DNA of 64,000 bases from NCBI RefSeq assembly GCF_900112425.1, contig NZ_FOLP01000010.1, positions 62,001 through 126,000 of the forward strand, written 5' to 3'. The notes beneath the pieces are model-generated. The model saw nothing but the letters and a program-made list of their open reading frames with translations, was not told the origin of the DNA and made no database searches. Every line of letters starts with the position of its first letter. The stretch's first letter is position 1. The position numbers and the translations under genes are program-made. The stretch comes from Variovorax sp. OK212 (GTDB lineage: Bacteria > Pseudomonadota > Gammaproteobacteria > Burkholderiales > Burkholderiaceae_C). Shown one piece after another: positions 43,510 through 50,726 of the stretch.

Positions 43510-44171
43510 GCCCGTTGCTCCAGCACCGCCAGGTAGCGCTCCATGCAGGCACGCAGTTTCTGCAAGCCGTAGCGCAACCGGCTGCGCACGGTCTCGAAGC
43601 CGATCTCCAGGCTCGACGCCAGCGCCTCGACAGTCAGCCCGTCTTCATGGTGCAGCAGGAACGCGGCGCGCTGGTCGGTCGGCAGTTCGTCGAGGCAGGC
43701 CAGCAGCCGCCGGCCGGCGGCGCGCCAGAACGCGAGTTCTTCGGCCGACGGATGCGCGGCTGCATCGACCGCGCCGCGCACCCCGCGCTCGAGCGTGGGC
43801 ACGGGGTCGCTGTCGTCGTCGGCATGCGCGTCGAGCGTCACTTCGCGCCCGCTCACGCGCAGGCGGTCCATGGCCAGGTTGTGCGCGATGGTGAAGGCCC
43901 AGGTGCGCCAGGTCGCGCCCTGCGGCGAGAAGCTCTCGCGCGCCGAGATGATCCGCACCCAGGTGTCCTGGAACACCTCGTCGGCCTGCGCCGCGAGCCG
44001 CGCACCCAGCAGCCGCTTGACGAAGCGGAACAGCCCGCCTTCGTGGCGCGCATAGAGCACGTCGAACGCGGCAGCGTCGCCTTGCGCGTAGGCCAGCATC
44101 AACTGGTCGTCGGGCATGGCCTGGCGCTCGAGGGCGTTCTTGGCGGAAGGGGCGCGGGGGAGCGCGGACAT
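43506..44171 (-). CDS. ECF-type RNA polymerase sigma factor
   Basis: A sigma-70 family factor of ECF size (221 aa from ATG 44171). Region 2 is visible as AAFDVLYARHEGGLFRFVKR and DEVFQDTWVRIISARESF with TWAFTIAHNLAMDRLR. Region 4 is ELPTDQRAAFLLHHEDGL, then TVEALASSLEIGFETVRSRL. The start is uncertain: MSALPRAP at 44171 is used; MPDDQLMLAY at 44117 would fit most relatives better. It is co-translated with the membrane protein downstream and divergent from the VWA lipoprotein, which may be one of its targets. Confidence 0.9.
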   Translation of the reverse strand: MSALPRAPSAKNALERQAMPDDQLMLAYAQGDAAAFDVLYARHEGGLFRFVKRLLGARLAAQADEVFQDTWVRIISARESFSPQGATWRTWAFTIAHNLAMDRLRVSGREVTLDAHADDDSDPVPTLERGVRGAVDAAAHPSAEELAFWRAAGRRLLACLDELPTDQRAAFLLHHEDGLTVEALASSLEIGFETVRSRLRYGLQKLRACMERYLAVLEQRA

Positions 44172-44308
44172 CGAAGGATTCTCACCCGAGCTTGTACGGG
44201 CGGCGAAAGGCATCGGGGTTCGGAGCGGCAAAAAAAGATCGCGCGGGCTTGACCCCGTTCCGCACGGCCCGCCGTATCAGCCTGCATCCAACCACCCGGA
44301 GTCCTTCC

Positions 44309-45829
44309 ATGACCCACGCTTTCGCCCCTCGGTTCCGCAGGCCGCTCGTCGTGCTGCTGTGCGCCCAACTGCTCCTGTCGGCCTGCGGCGCCACCGAGCC
44401 CCCGGCGATGGCCGGTGCCGTGCAGTGGCCGACGCCGGCGCCCGACAGCCGCGCGCAGGTGATGCAGGCCGTGCCGAATTTCGAGGCACCGTCGGCCACC
44501 GGCTGCGCCCGGCCGATCCAGACGCACGAGACGCCGGGCATGCAGCGCAACGCGCAGCTCGAACGGCGCGACACGCGGGAACGGCGCGCGCTGGCCGATG
44601 CGTCGGCGCCGCCGGAGGCGCTGCGCAAATCGTCGCGCGCGGAGGTCGCGGGTGCGCTGGCCGCGCCGGTCGCGCCGATGGCCGAGGCGGCTGTTGCGAT
44701 GCCTGCGCCTGTTGCTCCCGCCTCTCCTGCTTCTCCCGCCGTGCCGCGCATCGCCGCCCAGCCGCCCGCCCAAGCCCCTCGCCCCGCCAACGAACCCGTC
44801 ACCGCCGGCATGGTCGACGACAACGCCGACTTCGGCGAGTACACGGCCTTCCGCGAGCGCACGCAGGTGGTCCACCGCGAACGCGACATCAGCGCGCGCT
44901 ACCTGCTGCAGGTGCGCGACGCGCGCGGCACCGTCGTGCCCGATGCCGAAGTGGCCGTGCAGGCGCCGAGCGGCGCCGCCATGTGGGCCCGCACCGACGC
45001 CGGCGGGCGCGCCTGGCTTCACCCGAACGCCTTCGACAAGACGCACAGCGAGGTGTATGAAGTCACCGTGCGCAAGAACGGGCGGCAGGGCACGGCCTTC
45101 CTGCAGCGCGGCCAGAAGAACGCCGTCGACGTGGTGCTCGACGGCAAGCCCGGCGAGGCGCCGAAGCGCGCAGCGCTGGACCTGGTCTTCCTGATCGACG
45201 CCACCGGCTCCATGGACGACGAGATCGCCAAGCTCAAGACCACGCTGCGCACCATCGCCGACCAGGTGGCCAAGCTGCCGAGCCGTCCCGACACCTGCTT
45301 CGGCCTGGTGGCCTACCGCGACCGCACCGATGACTTTCTTGTGCGCCGCCACGACTTCACCAACGACCTGAACGCCTTCCAGGGCGTGCTCGACAGGCTG
45401 CAGGCCGCGGGCGGCGGCGACTACCCCGAGGCCATGAACGAGGCGCTCAACGAGACCGTCCACAAGCTCAGCTGGCGCGGCAACGGCACCACGCGCCTGG
45501 TGGTGCTGCTGGCCGACGCGCCGCCGCACCTGGACTACGGCGGCCCGCAGTACGACGACGACATGGTCGCCGCGCTGGGCAAGGGCATCAAGGTGTTCAG
45601 CGTGGGCGCGTCGGGCCTGGACAAGCAGGGGGAGTACATCCAGCGGCAGATCGCGCAGTACACGGGCGGGCGCTTCGTGTTCCTGACCTACAAGGAGGCG
45701 GCGAACCCGGCGAGCGGTGCGGGAACGCAGACCGTACACGACGTCGGCAACTACTCGGTGCAGACGCTCGACAAGCTGGTCGTGCGCCTGGTTTCCGAGG
45801 AATTGGGGAAGTTGCCGGCGGGGAGTTGA
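44309..45829 (+). CDS. von Willebrand factor A-domain lipoprotein
   Basis: A 506-aa predicted lipoprotein: signal peptide with lipobox LLLSAC (MTHAFAPRFRRPLVVLLCAQ onward). An Ala/Pro-rich linker follows, then a beta-rich middle domain (RYLLQVRDARGTVVPDAEV). The VWA domain starts LDLVFLIDATGSMDDEI, with MIDAS Asp297, and further metal-site residues lie in AYRDRTDD and LADAPPHLDYGG. GGAG lies 7 nt before the ATG. It is divergent from the sigma/anti-sigma pair. Role is unknown, perhaps envelope adhesion or stress sensing. Confidence 0.88.
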   Translation: MTHAFAPRFRRPLVVLLCAQLLLSACGATEPPAMAGAVQWPTPAPDSRAQVMQAVPNFEAPSATGCARPIQTHETPGMQRNAQLERRDTRERRALADASAPPEALRKSSRAEVAGALAAPVAPMAEAAVAMPAPVAPASPASPAVPRIAAQPPAQAPRPANEPVTAGMVDDNADFGEYTAFRERTQVVHRERDISARYLLQVRDARGTVVPDAEVAVQAPSGAAMWARTDAGGRAWLHPNAFDKTHSEVYEVTVRKNGRQGTAFLQRGQKNAVDVVLDGKPGEAPKRAALDLVFLIDATGSMDDEIAKLKTTLRTIADQVAKLPSRPDTCFGLVAYRDRTDDFLVRRHDFTNDLNAFQGVLDRLQAAGGGDYPEAMNEALNETVHKLSWRGNGTTRLVVLLADAPPHLDYGGPQYDDDMVAALGKGIKVFSVGASGLDKQGEYIQRQIAQYTGGRFVFLTYKEAANPASGAGTQTVHDVGNYSVQTLDKLVVRLVSEELGKLPAGS

Positions 45830-45855
45830 ACTCGGCCCAAAACCTGGGCTATAAT
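45826..45855 (+). promoter_or_regulatory. tRNA promoter
   Basis: TTGAAC (45826-45831), 18-nt spacer, perfect TATAAT (45850-45855), ending 29 nt before the mature tRNA. The -35 hexamer contains the TGA stop codon of the VWA lipoprotein gene, so the two genes share bases. Confidence 0.8.
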
Positions 45856-45884
45856 TTTTGGCTCGGTGCTAAACAGCATTGAAC

Positions 45885-45961
45885 GGCTCTTTAGCTCAGT
45901 CGGTTAGAGCGATGGAATCATAATCCACAGGTCCGCGGTTCGAATCCGTGAAGAGCCACCA
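45885..45961 (+). tRNA. tRNA-Met (anticodon CAT)
   Basis: A 77-nt cloverleaf with encoded CCA. Acceptor stem GGCTCTT/AAGAGCC, D-arm AGCTC/GAGC, anticodon loop ATCATAA (anticodon CAT), T-arm with GGTTCGAATCC, discriminator A. A CAT anticodon may also belong to lysidine-modified tRNA-Ile2, but the A-rich loop and overall sequence suit elongator Met. The anticodon stem has a mismatch at its outer pair. It is followed by its own terminator. Confidence 0.9.
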
Positions 45962-45966
45962 ACAAT

Positions 45967-46008
45967 AAAAGCCTTGCAGGTCAATGACTTGCAAGGCTTT
46001 TGTCTTTT
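45967..46008 (+). terminator. Terminator of the tRNA gene
   Basis: A 12-bp stem AAAAGCCTTGCA/TGCAAGGCTTTT (45967-45978 with 45990-46001), with an inner GTCA/TGAC, is followed by TGTCTTTT. It begins 6 nt after the CCA end. Confidence 0.85.
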
Positions 46009-46059
46009 CCGCCGCAGAACGAAACCACAGGCGGGTCGGCCTGCGGTTTCCCTGAGCGT

Positions 46060-47544
46060 TCAGAGGTTCTTCAACGTGTCCAGCTGCGCCTGCGTCAGGC
46101 CGCGCTGGTAGGCGAAATTGGTCTTGAAGTTGTTGGCGATGTCCGCGGCCACCGTGTCGATCGCGGTCGCTCGCGCGTTGACATCGGCAGCGGTGCGGCC
46201 GGTGTCCGTTCCATCCGTCAACAGGAAGTTGACCAGCGTGACGCTGCCTCCCGCCGGCACCGTGATGTTGAACTTGAATATCAGCGCGTCGTCGCCGTCC
46301 GGGGTGTGCAGCGCCGTCGCGGACAGGTAGGTCACGCTGTCTGCCGCACCGAACACAAAACCGACGTCGCGATCGCCCGGAGAGCCATCCCAGGTGGTCA
46401 AGGCCTTCGAGGTGGCACCGGGCGTGGGATAGATGATGCCGCTGCTGTCCGAACCCAGGTCGGATGCGTAGGCCACCTCGGCCACGATCGCTGCCGCACT
46501 CGGATTGTGGAAGACGTCGGTGAACCGCCCCCACAGCACATTGGGCTGCGTGTAGAAGGTTCGTTGCACCTCGAGGCCGCCCGCGGTGCGCACGCCGGAG
46601 CGCACGTTCTGCGACATCTTGGAAGCCGACACGGTCCAACCTGTGCCCTGCGCCTCGAAATCGCCGTTGACAACAAACTCATGGCTGGAGCCGTCCTGCA
46701 CCGAGACGTTGTCGATGACCATGCCGCTCACGACCACACGCTGCTCGAACGACAGCACCACCGTCTGCCCGGCGAACGAGGTGAGCGAGGCCGAGCCCCA
46801 CGTTCCCGTTTCACCGTTCACGTCCAGCTTGTACAGCGTAGCCAGGATCGCGCCCGCCGTGTCGCGCACGACAACTTGCCCAAAAATCGTGTCGTCCCGC
46901 AAGCTGCCGAGGTACCGGTTGCCGAAACTGCGATTGCCGACCCAGGACATCGAGATGCCACCGGTCGCGGTGCCGAGGTTCAAGGTTTGCTGCAGGCGCA
47001 CTTGCGTGCCCGGATGCAGCAACGCGTACCCGCCTGTGCCGACGCCCGAAAAACCAGGGTCGGAAGTGAACGAGACCAGGAGCTGGCCATCCGCCGCGCC
47101 CAACTCCGGACCCAGCGCCGTCAGTTCCGCATAGAGCTGGTCCGAAGGGAATACATCGGTGCTCGCGCCGACCTTTACCGAGAGCGCCAAGGCGGTGTCG
47201 AATTGATCGTCGCCACCGTCTTCCAGCGAAAAGTCCAAGTTCAGGTCCCAGACATTGGCTTGGCCGGGCGCTTGCGCGCCGCCGCTGTCGGTGGCGGCGA
47301 TGGTTTGCAGGAACGCGACGCCTGCGGGCAGCGCCGTCGGCGTCGCCAGCTCCGGTCCGGCCGGCACCACCGGCACCTCCGGCACCACCTCTGGCGGCGC
47401 CGGGGGTGCCGCAGGCGGCGGCTCCGCGGGTGGCGCAGCCGCGATGGGAGGGAAAGCGAATCCGCTTGCACCACCGCCGCCCCCGCCACATCCAGCCAAC
47501 ACTGCTGCCCCGACCATCGTGAGAGAAAACTTTCGCCGATCCAT
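46060..47544 (-). CDS. Putative surface lipoprotein, Gly/Pro-rich N terminus
   Basis: A 494-aa protein with lipobox LAGC at residues 17-20, a Gly6 run and then a Pro/Ala-rich spacer of about 45 residues. The remainder is beta-rich: a jelly-roll-like segment (VWDLNLDFSLEDGGDDQFDT), GGISMSWVGNRSFGNRYLGS and a C-terminal part rich in Asp/Thr/Val. It ends in a short helical tail (NNFKTNFAYQRGLTQAQLDT). No catalytic motif recognised. ATG 47544 has AGGAG 7 nt upstream. Likely an exposed structural or adhesive protein; no family assigned. Confidence 0.75.
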   Translation of the reverse strand: MDRRKFSLTMVGAAVLAGCGGGGGGASGFAFPPIAAAPPAEPPPAAPPAPPEVVPEVPVVPAGPELATPTALPAGVAFLQTIAATDSGGAQAPGQANVWDLNLDFSLEDGGDDQFDTALALSVKVGASTDVFPSDQLYAELTALGPELGAADGQLLVSFTSDPGFSGVGTGGYALLHPGTQVRLQQTLNLGTATGGISMSWVGNRSFGNRYLGSLRDDTIFGQVVVRDTAGAILATLYKLDVNGETGTWGSASLTSFAGQTVVLSFEQRVVVSGMVIDNVSVQDGSSHEFVVNGDFEAQGTGWTVSASKMSQNVRSGVRTAGGLEVQRTFYTQPNVLWGRFTDVFHNPSAAAIVAEVAYASDLGSDSSGIIYPTPGATSKALTTWDGSPGDRDVGFVFGAADSVTYLSATALHTPDGDDALIFKFNITVPAGGSVTLVNFLLTDGTDTGRTAADVNARATAIDTVAADIANNFKTNFAYQRGLTQAQLDTLKNL

Positions 47545-47667
47545 TCGCAAGCTCCTGAGTAAGAACTGAAAAGCAGGACGCAGCCCAAAATGCAACCGAA
47601 GCGGATCGCATGTAACCAAACGTCCATTCAAGGGGAGCGATTGAATCTGCTTTGGGATTGCGCAGAT

Positions 47668-47685
47668 ATCCCCGGAACTAGGGAT
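47668..47685. promoter_or_regulatory. Inverted repeat in the lipoprotein/copper-gene intergenic region
   Basis: ATCCC-cggaacta-GGGAT, a 5-bp inverted repeat in the 189-nt gap between the divergent lipoprotein and DUF2946 genes. It could be an operator for either gene. No regulator can be assigned from the sequence. The rest of the gap shows nothing else clear. Confidence 0.35.
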
Positions 47686-47733
47686 AAGTGCATCGATTTC
47701 GCGAAATTCCGCTGTGCCCGATAATCCGCGCCG

Positions 47734-48135
47734 ATGCCCACGCCTTCCCGCCCCGCACCCCAGGCTCGCGCCACGCGCGCGGGCATGCGGCCTCCCGGCG
47801 CCGGGCTGATCCGCTGGGTCCTGCTGTGGTTCGCCCTGTCGATCGGCGTGGCCGTCGCCTCGCCGGTGGTGCACCCGCAAACGGTCGAACTGGTCTGCTC
47901 GGCCACCGGCTCGGTCAAGGCCATCGTCCACACCGACGACGGTGCGCAGGAGTTCGGTGCTGGCCACATGGACTGCCCGTTGTGCGTGCTGGCCGGCGCG
48001 CCGCCGGCAACGCCGGCCGTCGAACTGCCCGTGCTCATGCCGCTGGCCCGTGCGGTCCAGCCGATTCCGTCCGCGCACATCGCCGCGGCCACCGCGGCGC
48101 CCTTGCCGGCGCGCGGGCCTCCTTCGCTCTCCTGA
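47734..48135 (+). CDS. DUF2946-like copper-associated protein
   Basis: A 133-aa protein with one N-terminal hydrophobic segment (LIRWVLLWFALSIGVAVA) and a periplasmic part containing GHMDCPLCVLAGAPP. That CPLC pair with a preceding His-Met is typical of DUF2946 proteins found beside copper genes. ATG 47785 would shorten it by 17 residues and may be the better signal-anchor start. First of three plus-strand genes with SCO1 and PCuAC. Probably helps deliver or sense copper in the periplasm. Confidence 0.75.
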   Translation: MPTPSRPAPQARATRAGMRPPGAGLIRWVLLWFALSIGVAVASPVVHPQTVELVCSATGSVKAIVHTDDGAQEFGAGHMDCPLCVLAGAPPATPAVELPVLMPLARAVQPIPSAHIAAATAAPLPARGPPSLS

Positions 48136-48246
48136 CCTTTCGTCTTCAGTTCGTCCGCGCGTGATGCCGCCTCCTGGCGAGGCGCATCGCGTGCGTTCCC
48201 GCAACGAGCCGGCGCCAGCCGCGGCGCCGCAGAGAGCTTTTCTTCC

Positions 48247-48873
48247 ATGAACCACGTATCCCACACCACCCGCCGCGGCCTGCTGCTGGCCGGCGGCGCA
48301 ACGGCCGCGCTCGCCGTGCTGTCCCTCGCTGGCTGCGACCGGATCCTGCCCGCCAGCTTCAACGGCGTCGACATCACCGGCGCCAGCTACGCGCAGGACT
48401 TCCGCCTGACCGACGCCGACGGCCGCGAGCGCACCCTGGCCGACTTCAAGGGCAAGGCCGTGATGATGTTCTTCGGCTTCACCCAGTGCCCCGACGTGTG
48501 CCCCACCGCACTCGTGCGCGCGGCCGAGATCAAGCGGCTGCTCGACGCGGACGGCGATCGCCTGCAGGTGATCTTCGTCACCGTCGACCCCGAGCGCGAC
48601 CTGCCGGTCGTGCTCAAGGCCTACACGCAGGCCTTCGACCCCAGCTTCATCGGCCTGTACGGCGACCTGCAGAAGACCGCCGAAACCGCCAAGGCCTTCA
48701 AGGTGTTCTACAAGAAGGTGCCCACCGGCTCGTCGTACACCATGGACCATTCGGCCTTCAGCTACGTGTTCGACCCCAAGGGCAAGATCCGCCTCGTGCT
48801 GCGCCACGAGCAGGGCGCGCAGGAATGCGCGCAAGACCTTCGCCAGATCCTCGGCAAAGCCGCGTCCGCCTGA
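48247..48873 (+). CDS. SCO1/SenC copper chaperone for cytochrome oxidase
   Basis: A 208-aa lipoprotein (lipobox LAGC30) with a thioredoxin-like SCO fold. Copper ligands Cys81 and Cys85 are in TQCPDVCPTALV, and the third ligand His168 is in YTMDHSAFSYV. SCO proteins metallate or reduce the CuA site of cytochrome c oxidase. It lies between DUF2946 and PCuAC, the partner copper chaperone, supporting a shared role in CuA assembly. Confidence 0.94.
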   Translation: MNHVSHTTRRGLLLAGGATAALAVLSLAGCDRILPASFNGVDITGASYAQDFRLTDADGRERTLADFKGKAVMMFFGFTQCPDVCPTALVRAAEIKRLLDADGDRLQVIFVTVDPERDLPVVLKAYTQAFDPSFIGLYGDLQKTAETAKAFKVFYKKVPTGSSYTMDHSAFSYVFDPKGKIRLVLRHEQGAQECAQDLRQILGKAASA

Positions 48874-48908
48874 CTCTCACCTCCAGCCAACCCAAGGAAA
48901 TCACTTTC

Positions 48909-49388
48909 ATGAAAACCATCGCATACATCGCCCTCACCGCAGCCGCCTTGCTCGCAGCGGGCGCCCACGCCCAGGTCACCGTCAAGGACGCGTGGGTGCG
49001 CGCCACCGTGCCGCAGCAGAAGGCCACCGGCGCGTTCATGCAGATCAACGCCGCGAAGGACACGAAGCTCGTCTCGGCCACTTCGCCCGTCACGCCCGTG
49101 GTCGAGGTCCACGAGATGGCCATGCAGGACAGCGTGATGCGCATGCGCCAGGTGCCCGCGCTCGACGTGCCGGCCGGCAAGACCGTCGAGCTCAAGCCGG
49201 GCGGCTACCACGTGATGCTGCTCGACCTGAAGCAGCAGGTGAAGGAAGGCGACACCGTGCCGCTCACGCTGGTGTTCGAGGGCAAGGACGGCAAGCGCGA
49301 ATCGGTCGAGGTGAAGGCCCCGGTGCGCGCGCTCAATGCGTCGGCGCAGCCCGCGCCGTCCATGGGGCACGGCGACCACAAGCATTGA
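48909..49388 (+). CDS. PCuAC periplasmic copper chaperone
   Basis: A 159-aa secreted protein (signal peptide about residues 1-21, AHA-Q). The copper site fits the PCuAC consensus exactly: His68-X10-Met79-X21-His101-X-Met103. A C-terminal GHGDHKH tail adds extra metal ligands. PCuAC passes Cu(I) to the CuA subunit together with SCO1. It follows the SCO1 gene by 35 nt in the same orientation. Confidence 0.94.
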   Translation: MKTIAYIALTAAALLAAGAHAQVTVKDAWVRATVPQQKATGAFMQINAAKDTKLVSATSPVTPVVEVHEMAMQDSVMRMRQVPALDVPAGKTVELKPGGYHVMLLDLKQQVKEGDTVPLTLVFEGKDGKRESVEVKAPVRALNASAQPAPSMGHGDHKH

Positions 49389-49419
49389 GCCGGCGAATGC
49401 AAGCGGGCAGGCGCCCGTT

Positions 49420-49521
49420 TGTCAACATTTTGTGAACTAAGACCGAAGAAATACCCTGTTCCGGGTATGGCCCTTGACCACCATGTACACAAGAATGATC
49501 ATTTGCTAACAATTGTTGACA
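49420..49521 (+). promoter_or_regulatory. AT-rich control region with paired inverted motifs
   Basis: This region upstream of the two-repeat gene is clearly richer in A+T than its surroundings. TGTCAACA (49420-49427) reappears inverted as TGTTGACA (49514-49521). Between them is ATACCC-tgttcc-GGGTAT (49451-49468). A plausible promoter is TTGACC (49474-49479), 17 nt, GATCAT (49497-49502), so the inverted sites flank it, as expected for a repressor or autoregulator. Confidence 0.5.
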
Positions 49522-49565
49522 TTTGATCCCGCTCGTCGGCGGGGAGCGTAGACAGGGGATCTTCG

Positions 49566-50084
49566 GTGCCGCTTACCTACCTGCTCCACCTGGAGCACGC
49601 GCGCTTGCCGCTGCACGTGACCGACGCGCAAGACGTCCGGCGCGTGTCGGTGTTGAAAGCCACAGGCCTGGTCGAGGCCGAAATCGATCCGGCGTTCGAC
49701 CCGGGCGGCAACTACAGGCTCGCTCAGGCCGCGCTGGTCGTGTGCATCACCGACGACGGGCATGCCGAGATCGCCAGCATGCGCAGCCGCAAGCGCGGCG
49801 CGAAGATCAGCAGGGCCTCGGCGCCACAGCCGCCACAGCCGCCAGCCAGGCCCAAGGGTCCGGACGCGCTCGCCTACCTGCACCGGATCGCCGGCGCGTC
49901 GTTCCCGCTGCGCGTGGACAACCACGACGAGATCAACTGCATCGAGGCGCTGAAGCAGGCCGGGTTCGTCGACGCGGCCATCAGCCCCGCGTTCACCTGG
50001 AAGGACAGCAGCGAACCGCAGGAGCTCGCGATCGTCCGGCGCATCACGCCGCTGGGGCGCGCGCAGTTGAAGCGGGGCAGATAG
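49566..50084 (+). CDS. Two-repeat putative winged-helix protein (172 aa)
   Basis: No family recognised by name. The protein is an internal duplication: residues 5-44 and 104-143 align without gaps over 40 positions, with 15 identities (shared pattern YL..PL.V...LK..G.V.A.I.PAF). After each copy comes a wing-like strand pair (VVCITDDGHAEI and VRRITPLGRAQL), the latter resembling the LTxxGR wing of MarR/PadR-type DNA-binding domains. A Pro-rich linker (QPPQPPARPKG) joins them. GTG start at 49566 with AGGGGA about 7 nt upstream. It converges on the small C4-controlled gene. DNA binding is inferred. Confidence 0.7.
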   Translation: MPLTYLLHLEHARLPLHVTDAQDVRRVSVLKATGLVEAEIDPAFDPGGNYRLAQAALVVCITDDGHAEIASMRSRKRGAKISRASAPQPPQPPARPKGPDALAYLHRIAGASFPLRVDNHDEINCIEALKQAGFVDAAISPAFTWKDSSEPQELAIVRRITPLGRAQLKRGR

Positions 50085-50133
50085 CCGACGATCCGTGCTT
50101 CGAGGAACTACAGCCGCGATGCGGTGCGACCGT

Positions 50134-50454
50134 TCAGGGCCTGGGGGCGGACAGCGCTTCGCACTGCACTTCAATGTCGGCGTGCAGCATTCCCAGCGAA
50201 GCGATCACAAGCCGTTGAAGCGACGCGCGATGCGTCGCGTCGAGCAGAGACCCGACAGCGTCACCACGCTCTTCGTCCCACGCGAGCAATTGCATCAGCG
50301 TGTGCGCCCCATCGATCACGTCACGTGCATCGTTGAGGAACGCGGCACGCTGCCGCGCCCGATGATCGAGCCCCTCCAACAGGTTCCAGGCAAACGGCTT
50401 GAACTGGGCGCCGGCATGCGCGGCGCGTGATGATGATGATGACGAATCGGCCAT
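50134..50454 (-). CDS. Small helical protein behind a C4-like antisense RNA leader
   Basis: A 106-aa protein, MADS followed by more serines encoded by TCG plus five TCA codons. The remainder is mostly helical (FAWNLLEGLDHRARQRAAFL, SLQRLVIASLGMLHADIEVQ). ATG 50454 has a good ribosome site (GGGAGG, 5 nt). The leader upstream contains a C4-like antisense RNA and a target-like GTTTAGCAG box 45 nt before the ATG, the arrangement used by phages P1 and P4 to silence icd/ant-type genes. I recognise no domain. It may be toxic or growth-modulating, by analogy only. Confidence 0.65.
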   Translation of the reverse strand: MADSSSSSSRAAHAGAQFKPFAWNLLEGLDHRARQRAAFLNDARDVIDGAHTLMQLLAWDEERGDAVGSLLDATHRASLQRLVIASLGMLHADIEVQCEALSAPRP

Positions 50455-50504
50455 GGAGGCCTCCCTTCGGTTCGGCTTTGCAACAACCACGCACCACGCT
50501 GCTA

Positions 50505-50600
50505 AACGAAGGCGGCGGCTCGAACGGGTTAGCAGACCGGGAACCGCTAGGCGAAACCGGCAGGGCGCGAGCCCTCCCATCCGAGCCGCCTAAAAGGAAG
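50505..50600 (-). ncRNA. C4-like antisense RNA
   Basis: On the minus strand this reads TTTTAGGCGGCTCGGATGGG onward to CGAGCCGCC. Outer stem: GGCGGCTCG (50590-50582) with CGAGCCGCC (50522-50514). Inner hairpin: AGGGC-tcgc-GCCCT. A further GCCGG/CCGGT pairing follows. The segment CTGCTAACCC (50535-50526) is complementary, but for one base, to GTTTAGCAG boxes both upstream (50669-50661) and downstream (50507-50499), the latter in the leader of the small gene. This matches the architecture of phage C4 RNA as I know it. Not verified by covariance search. Confidence 0.6.
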
Positions 50601-50604
50601 CCGG

Positions 50605-50642
50605 AATAGAAAAGCCGCAACACCATTGCGGTATGCGGCTTT
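50605..50642 (-). terminator. Hairpin with T-run ahead of the C4-like RNA
   Basis: On the minus strand AAAGCCGCA/TGCGGCTTT (stem 50642-50634 with 50619-50611) is followed by TTTTCTATTCC. It lies between the promoter and the C4-like core, where P4-type immunity leaders also carry a hairpin, and may act as a conditional terminator or processing site. Confidence 0.6.
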
Positions 50643-50697
50643 CACCGCGGTTCTTTCGGGCTGCTAAACCCGGCCCCGCTCATCGCAGGGCGGACTG

Positions 50698-50726
50698 AAT
50701 GTAGCGGCGCACTCCAGCCGCGTCAA
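50698..50726 (-). promoter_or_regulatory. Near-consensus promoter for the C4-like module
   Basis: Minus strand TTGACG (50726-50721), 17-nt spacer, TACATT (50703-50698). Transcription would start near 50691, just ahead of the first GTTTAGCAG box. The -35 includes the TGA stop codon of the P450 gene. Confidence 0.7.

Noticed and set aside
45885..45961. tRNA-Ile2 instead of tRNA-Met
   Set aside because: CAT anticodon leaves both possible, but the sequence around the anticodon and T-arm looked more like elongator Met. Decisive test would be tRNAscan-SE/TFAM scoring.
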